Notes under the pieces: generated by a model | Seen by the model: only the letters and a program-made list of their open reading frames with translations | Told to the model about the DNA's origin: nothing | The model's database searches: none | Position numbers and translations under genes: made by a program | Source: Clostridium sartagoforme AAU1 | Lineage (GTDB): Bacteria; Bacillota; Clostridia; Clostridiales; Clostridiaceae | Direction: 5' to 3' | DNA: 39,410 bases | Assembly: GCF_000401215.1 (NCBI RefSeq) | Contig: NZ_ASRV01000165.1 | Location: forward strand, 1-39,410 | In this document: positions 35,442 to 39,410 of the stretch, piece by piece | Position numbering within the stretch: the stretch's first letter is position 1 | Layout: each line of letters opens with the position of its first letter

Positions 35442-36428
35442 ATGATTAATATTGGTGTTATAGGAACTAATTTTATAACTGAGTGGTTAATAGCTGGAGC
35501 TAGAGAAGTTGAAGGAGTAAATATATCTGCTGTTTATTCAAGAACAGAGGAGAAGGCAAAAGAGTTTGCAAATAAATTTGATATAAAAAACATATTTACA
35601 GATCTAGAGGAAATGGCTAAAAGTGATCTAATAGATGCAGTATATATAGCTTCACCTAATTCAATGCATGCTAAGCAAGCTATATTGTTTTTAAAGCATA
35701 AAAAGCATGTTTTAGGGGAAAAAGCTTTTGCATCAAATACTAAAGAAGTTGATGAAATGATAAAAGCAGCAAAGGAAAATGATGTTGTTTTAATGGAAGC
35801 TATGAAAACAACATTACTACCAAACTTTAGAGTTATAAAAGATAATCTTCATAAGATTGGTAAAGTTAGAAAGTATTTTGCAAGCTACTGCCAATACTCT
35901 TCAAGATATGATAAGTATAAAGCTGGAGAAGTTTTAAATGCTTTTAAGAAAGAATTATCAAATGGAGCTATTATGGATATAGGTGTTTACTGTATATCAC
36001 CAATGGTTAATCTTTTTGGAAAACCAAATACAGTAAAAGCAAATGGAATAATGCTGAAAACTGGAGTAGATGGAGAAGGCAGTATAGTTTTTGGATATGA
36101 TGATATGGAAGGAGTTGTTATATACTCTAAAATAAGCAATTCATATCTCCCATCAGAAATTCAAGGAGAAGAGGGCAGCATTATAATAAATAAAATCAAT
36201 ACCTTTGAAAATGTAAAAATAATATATAGAGATGGCAGAGAAGAAGATTTAACACTAGAACATAAAGAAGCAAATATGTGTTATGAAGTAGAAGAATTCG
36301 CTAACTTGATTAAAAATAAAGAAAGAGAATCTAAGATAAATTCTTTAGAAGTTTCAAGAAATACAATTGAAGTTATTGAAGAAGCAAGAAAACAAATTGG
36401 AGTTGTTTATCCAGCAGACTTGGGTTAG
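35442..36428 (+). CDS. Gfo/Idh/MocA-family oxidoreductase
   Basis: A 328-residue NAD(P)-dependent dehydrogenase with an N-terminal Rossmann fold (GVIGTNFITEWLIAGA) and the C-terminal alpha/beta substrate domain (NGAIMDIGVYCISPMV). The usual EKP motif that carries the catalytic Lys is EKA here (GEKAFAS); the Lys is kept. The substrate in this family is usually a sugar, inositol or related polyol and cannot be named here. The start follows TGGAGAG. The gene is divergent from the amidase gene, and TATAAT at 35396-35401 may be its -10 box. Repeat block D begins right after its stop. Confidence 0.88.
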   Translation: MINIGVIGTNFITEWLIAGAREVEGVNISAVYSRTEEKAKEFANKFDIKNIFTDLEEMAKSDLIDAVYIASPNSMHAKQAILFLKHKKHVLGEKAFASNTKEVDEMIKAAKENDVVLMEAMKTTLLPNFRVIKDNLHKIGKVRKYFASYCQYSSRYDKYKAGEVLNAFKKELSNGAIMDIGVYCISPMVNLFGKPNTVKANGIMLKTGVDGEGSIVFGYDDMEGVVIYSKISNSYLPSEIQGEEGSIIINKINTFENVKIIYRDGREEDLTLEHKEANMCYEVEEFANLIKNKERESKINSLEVSRNTIEVIEEARKQIGVVYPADLG

Positions 36429-36587
36429 TTGACAGTTGACAGTTGGGTTAGGTAACAGGGAACAAGTGACAAGTAACAGGTTTTTAGTTCACAGTGCACA
36501 AGGTACGGTTCACAGTTGGGTTAGGTAACAGGTAACAGGTAACAGGTTTATAGTTCACAGTGCACAAGGCACGGTTCACAGTTGGAG
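36429..36587 (+). repeat. Tandem heptamer-repeat block D
   Basis: Two copies of one unit stand in tandem: 36441-36513 (73 bases) and 36514-36579 (66 bases). Each begins AGTTGGGTTA, continues with 7-base units (GGTAACA and variants), a TTTWTAG break, and units GTTCACA, GTGCACA, AGGYACG, GTTCACA. The first copy has four GGTAACA-type units and the second has three, which accounts exactly for the 7-base difference. Two GTTGACA units precede the pair. The units are of the same type as in elements A, B and C. Confidence 0.8.
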
Positions 36588-36603
36588 TTATGGCATAGGA
36601 ATT

Positions 36604-36758
36604 TTGAAGGATTTAGTAACAGAGCATTTATTAATACGAGGTTTTAGGGAAACTGATGGTGAGGATTTATATGATGATATTTATCTGATGAAGATGGTAA
36701 TCTAATTTGGAAAGATACTTATGAATATGTATTACTTAAAGATGAATGCAATTGTTAA
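36604..36758 (+). pseudogene. Remnant of a GNAT acetyltransferase gene with internal deletion
   Basis: The first frame (36604-36705) encodes a typical RimJ/RimL-type GNAT beginning, VTEHLLIRGFRETDGEDLYDD. A second frame (about 36684-36758) encodes a typical C-terminal end, DGNLIWKDTYEYVLLKDE. Normal genes have about 130 codons between these parts. The gene has therefore lost its middle, including the acetyl-CoA loop, and cannot work. It lies directly after repeat block D. Confidence 0.55.
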
Positions 36759-36814
36759 GAAAATATAGAAGTAAATTAATAATTGAGGATTTAAATGGAC
36801 AATAATATAATAAA

Positions 36815-37456
36815 ATGAATTTGAAAAAATGGGATGATGATTTGGAAAATTTAATAATTAGAAAAGAAAGAAAAGATGATTATTTTAATGTTGAATATAT
36901 GACTAAGAAGGCTTTTTGGAATTTGCATGTACCTGGATGTAGTGAGCATTATTTAGTTAATATTCTCAGGAAAAGTGATGATTATATTGAGGATTTAAGT
37001 AGGGTAGCTGAACTTAATGGAGAAATTGTTGGAACAATAATGTACACAAAATCTTATGTTATAAATGAAACAGATAGCACCGAGGTTTTAACCTTTGGCC
37101 CTTTATGTGTAGAGCCAAGTTATCAAAATAAAGGTATAGGCAAAGCTTTATTAGAAACAACTATGGAGTTAGCAAAGAAAGATGGACATAGGGCAATTAT
37201 AATATACGGGGAACCAGAATATTATCCAAGGTATGGTTTTAAAACTTGTGATAACTTTGGAATAACTACCAAAGATTCTAAAAACTTTCCTGCATTTATG
37301 GCAATTGAACTTGTGCCAAATGGACTTAAGGATGTACATGGAAGGTTTTATGAATCTAAAGTGTTTGAAGAGTTAATCGAAGAAAAAGTAGAAGAATTTG
37401 ACAAGAAATTTCCTTATATGCAGAAGTTAAAACTGCAAGGACAGTGGGACTTTTAA
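36815..37456 (+). CDS. GNAT acetyltransferase (YhbS-like)
   Basis: A 213-residue acetyltransferase with the acetyl-CoA loop SYQNKGIGKALLE and the YYPRYGFKTCDNFGI region typical of YhbS-like GNATs. The substrate is unknown. ATG 36815 has no good ribosome site. A better-placed ATG at 36795 (after GAGG) ends after 7 codons but would join this frame if the four-A run at 36812-36815 had one more A, so the true N-terminus may be 7 residues longer. A TTG within the gene is a third option. The gene is intact otherwise and is closed by a terminator. Confidence 0.82.
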   Translation: MNLKKWDDDLENLIIRKERKDDYFNVEYMTKKAFWNLHVPGCSEHYLVNILRKSDDYIEDLSRVAELNGEIVGTIMYTKSYVINETDSTEVLTFGPLCVEPSYQNKGIGKALLETTMELAKKDGHRAIIIYGEPEYYPRYGFKTCDNFGITTKDSKNFPAFMAIELVPNGLKDVHGRFYESKVFEELIEEKVEEFDKKFPYMQKLKLQGQWDF

Positions 37457-37467
37457 TAGTATGAAAA

Positions 37468-37496
37468 TAAACCAGATAATGTCTGGTTTATTTTTT
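37468..37496 (+). terminator. Rho-independent terminator after the YhbS-like gene
   Basis: TAAACCAGA and TCTGGTTTA form a perfect 9-base stem with loop TAATG; six Ts follow. Confidence 0.9.
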
Positions 37497-37609
37497 ATAT
37501 TTAAAAGTATATTGTTTATAAATTAAATAATAATACAATAAGATAAATATTTTTCTAGTTACCTTAAAAAGGTATTCAATCATACGAATTTTATTAAAAG
37601 AGGTGAGTT

Positions 37610-38302
37610 ATGTTAGAAAATATAAATGAAGAAATCATGATGATTAAAAATGATAAAGAGAAAATAAATATTTTTATAGATAATTATAAACAGTTTATTA
37701 TAGCTTATTGTAATAAGTCACTAAATAGGTACATAGATACAAATAATGATGATGAGTATAGCATAGCTCTTATGGCTTTTTTTGAATCTATAAAAAGTTA
37801 TGACATAAATAAAGGAAATTTCTTTTCATATGCCCAAAGAGTTATAAAGTTTAGATTAATAGATTATTATAGAAAAAATAAAAAAGTATCAAATGAAAAA
37901 TCCTTAGAAGAAGATGAAGATAATAAAGATAAATTTTTACTAAGTAAGTCTATAGAAAGTTATCAGAGGCAAGATGTTTCATATTTAAGGAAACTTGAAA
38001 TAGAAAGTTTAATTGATGAACTATCAAAATATAACATAACTTTTAAAGAGTTAATAAAAGCTTCTCCTAAATGGAAATCTACTAGAAAACAATATAATGA
38101 AATAATTAATTACATAATAAAAGATGGGGAGATTATTGAAGAAATATATCTAAATAATAAAATTCCAATATTAAAAATTCAAAAAAATACTAGTGTACCC
38201 CGAAAAACAATAGAGAGATCGCGAAAATATATAATATCAGTACTGATAATACTTTTAGGCGATTATCAATATATAAAAGAATATATAAATTTGGAGGTTT
38301 GA
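37610..38302 (+). CDS. sigI: RNA polymerase sigma factor SigI
   Basis: A 230-residue alternative sigma factor of the SigI family. The region-2 part includes DDEYSIALMAFFESIKSYDINKGNFFSYAQRVIKFRLIDYYRKN, seen at about residues 42-85. The C-terminal domain (about 130-225) replaces the usual region 4 and ends in a helix-turn-helix-like VPRKTIERSRKYI. ATG follows AGAGGTGAG. The anti-sigma gene starts 2 bases after the stop codon, the standard sigI-rsgI arrangement. In other clostridia SigI factors control cell-wall, heat or polysaccharide genes; the regulon here is unknown. Confidence 0.92.
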   Translation: MLENINEEIMMIKNDKEKINIFIDNYKQFIIAYCNKSLNRYIDTNNDDEYSIALMAFFESIKSYDINKGNFFSYAQRVIKFRLIDYYRKNKKVSNEKSLEEDEDNKDKFLLSKSIESYQRQDVSYLRKLEIESLIDELSKYNITFKELIKASPKWKSTRKQYNEIINYIIKDGEIIEEIYLNNKIPILKIQKNTSVPRKTIERSRKYIISVLIILLGDYQYIKEYINLEV

Positions 38303-38303
38303 T

Positions 38304-39302
38304 ATGAAAAAAGCCTTAGTGGTAGAAATAAATGATAATAATATGATTGTTCTTGATAATAAAGGTAGATTTAAGAAAATTAAAAATAAATTGAATTTAA
38401 AAGTTGGCGATGAATATGAAAGAAATGAGGGATTAGCTATGAAAAAAGGTATAGTATTTGCAATGACATGTGTATTATTAGCTGGAGTAGGGGGATATGG
38501 ATACTCTTATGCAGCTCCAAAGGATTATTTAACACTAGATATAAATCCAAGTGTAAAACTAACTACTAATAGATATGATAAAGTAATAAAGGCAGAAGCA
38601 TTAAATTCAGATGGAGAAACTATAAGTAAAGAGTTAAAGATAAAGAATAAAAATGTTAAAGAAGCTATTAAGTTATTGGTAGAATCAGCGGTAGACAATG
38701 GCTACATAGCTAAAGATGATGAAAACGCAGTTATGCTTGCTTCAACTAGTGATGAGATATTAGATGAAGCAGAAAATGGTGTAGACGAAGGCTTAAAAGA
38801 AGAAGAAATAGAAAACACTGAAATAATAAAAGAAAATATTAATAAGGAAAGATTTGATGAAGCTGAAAGATTAGGAATATCACCTGGAAAAGTAAATTTA
38901 ATTCAAAAGCTTCAAGCAGTATTACCAGAAGCTAACTTAGATGATTATGCAAACTCATCAGTTAAAGATATTATGAAAAAAATAAAAGAACAAAGAGTTG
39001 AAGCAAAAGAGGAAAGTAAGATAGAAAATAGCAAAACAGAAACTGAAGAAAATCAAAATTTAGAAGAGACAAAAGAGTCAATAAACTCTAATGATAAAGG
39101 AAACACTAACAAAGAAAATCAAAAGAATAATGAGAATTCTTCAAATAAAGATAACAATGTAAACTTAGAAAAAAATGAAGAAAAAACAAACAATGCAGCA
39201 AATAAAGATAACATAAAAGAAAATAATGAAAAAACTAATAACTCAAATAAAAGTGAAGTTAATAAAACAGAAAATAAGAATTCTTCAAAGAATAACAATT
39301 AA
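38304..39302 (+). CDS. rsgI: RsgI-type anti-sigma-I factor
   Basis: A 332-residue single-pass membrane protein. Residues 1-45 form the cytoplasmic SigI-binding domain, 49-70 the membrane helix, and 73 to about 215 the conserved outer domain. LDINPSV holds the Asn81-Pro82 bond at which RsgI proteins are known to cleave themselves. From about 215 to the end the protein is a low-complexity tail rich in Asn, Lys and Glu. Many RsgI proteins carry a carbohydrate-binding or other sensor domain at this end; none is visible here. The gene is translationally coupled to sigI. A second Met at residue 46 (GAGG before it) is too late, because it would lose the SigI-binding domain. Confidence 0.92.
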   Translation: MKKALVVEINDNNMIVLDNKGRFKKIKNKLNLKVGDEYERNEGLAMKKGIVFAMTCVLLAGVGGYGYSYAAPKDYLTLDINPSVKLTTNRYDKVIKAEALNSDGETISKELKIKNKNVKEAIKLLVESAVDNGYIAKDDENAVMLASTSDEILDEAENGVDEGLKEEEIENTEIIKENINKERFDEAERLGISPGKVNLIQKLQAVLPEANLDDYANSSVKDIMKKIKEQRVEAKEESKIENSKTETEENQNLEETKESINSNDKGNTNKENQKNNENSSNKDNNVNLEKNEEKTNNAANKDNIKENNEKTNNSNKSEVNKTENKNSSKNNN

Positions 39303-39309
39303 TAGAAGT

Positions 39310-39355
39310 AAGCTATTGCATTAACAGATTAATCTCAATTAGTGCAATAGCTTTT
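39310..39355 (+). terminator. Rho-independent terminator after rsgI
   Basis: AAGCTATTGCA (39310-39320) pairs with TGCAATAGCTT (39343-39353), and more Ts follow. The last 55 bases of the window show nothing. Confidence 0.9.
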
Positions 39356-39410
39356 TCTTGTTTTTACTATTAAGCTAACTATAAAAATAGAAATATAAGA
39401 AGCTTTTTCC

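Noticed and set aside
36429-36587. CRISPR array
   Set aside because: The repeats are 7-base units within 66-73-base copies without constant repeats separated by unique spacers, and no cas genes are present.

Overview
The window looks like chromosomal DNA of a low-GC Firmicute of the genus Clostridium (sensu stricto). The evidence is the very AT-rich sequence, strong GGAGG-type ribosome binding sites, the core order eno-secG-rnr-smpB, a T-box leader, an NfnAB flavin complex, and a SigI/RsgI pair. This is inferred from gene content; the species cannot be read from the window. No rRNA, tRNA, CRISPR array, transposase or phage gene was seen.

Layout. (1) 1-8430: a sugar-utilisation locus with a YesN-type response regulator, a sugar-binding protein with no permeases beside it, a ROK kinase, a GH2 glycosidase broken by two frameshifts, and a GH1 (phospho-)beta-glucosidase. 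A shared motif (ATGTAAACAT or GTAAACATT) lies in front of the regulator, the GH2 gene and the GH1 gene. (2) 8535-12150: a heterodimeric ABC exporter whose second subunit is frameshifted. (3) 12328-15342: an unrecognised membrane protein, a GNAT acetyltransferase, a zinc ribbon protein and two small membrane proteins. (4) 15459-19848: a DegV fatty-acid-binding protein (frameshifted), then a T-box leader with a likely Cys specifier that controls a four-gene ABC importer whose binding protein resembles the cysteine-binding protein CjaA. (5) 20151-26876: a small kinase-like protein, enolase, SecG, a bacterial PH-domain protein, RNase R and SmpB. (6) 26966-33019: a sigma-54 activator, a well-formed -24/-12 promoter with upstream sites, an iron alcohol dehydrogenase, and NfnAB. 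(7) 33383-37490: an NsrR-type regulator, a divergent amidase-domain protein (frameshifted), a Gfo/Idh/MocA oxidoreductase, a repeat block with a decayed GNAT gene, and an intact GNAT gene. (8) 37610-39355: sigI-rsgI.

How the genes fit together. The sugar locus would sense an extracellular glycoside, phosphorylate it with the ROK kinase and hydrolyse it with the GH1 enzyme. The alcohol dehydrogenase (probably NADPH-linked) sits next to NfnAB, which makes NADPH from NADH and reduced ferredoxin, so the two suit solvent or redox metabolism under sigma-54 control.

The two most unusual signals are not genes. First, there is a family of intergenic elements built from 7-bp units (GTTCACA, GTGCACA, GGTAACA and similar). 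Two copies (near 23.6 kb and 28.95 kb) are the same composite element of roughly 150 bp in opposite orientations. A third is a nested inverted repeat (26.0 kb). A fourth is a tandem pair whose copies differ by exactly one 7-bp unit (36.5 kb). Second, at least five single-base frame disruptions occur in otherwise well-conserved genes. Four of them would be cured by one extra A in an A-run, which suggests homopolymer sequencing error, although decay or polymerase slippage cannot be excluded.
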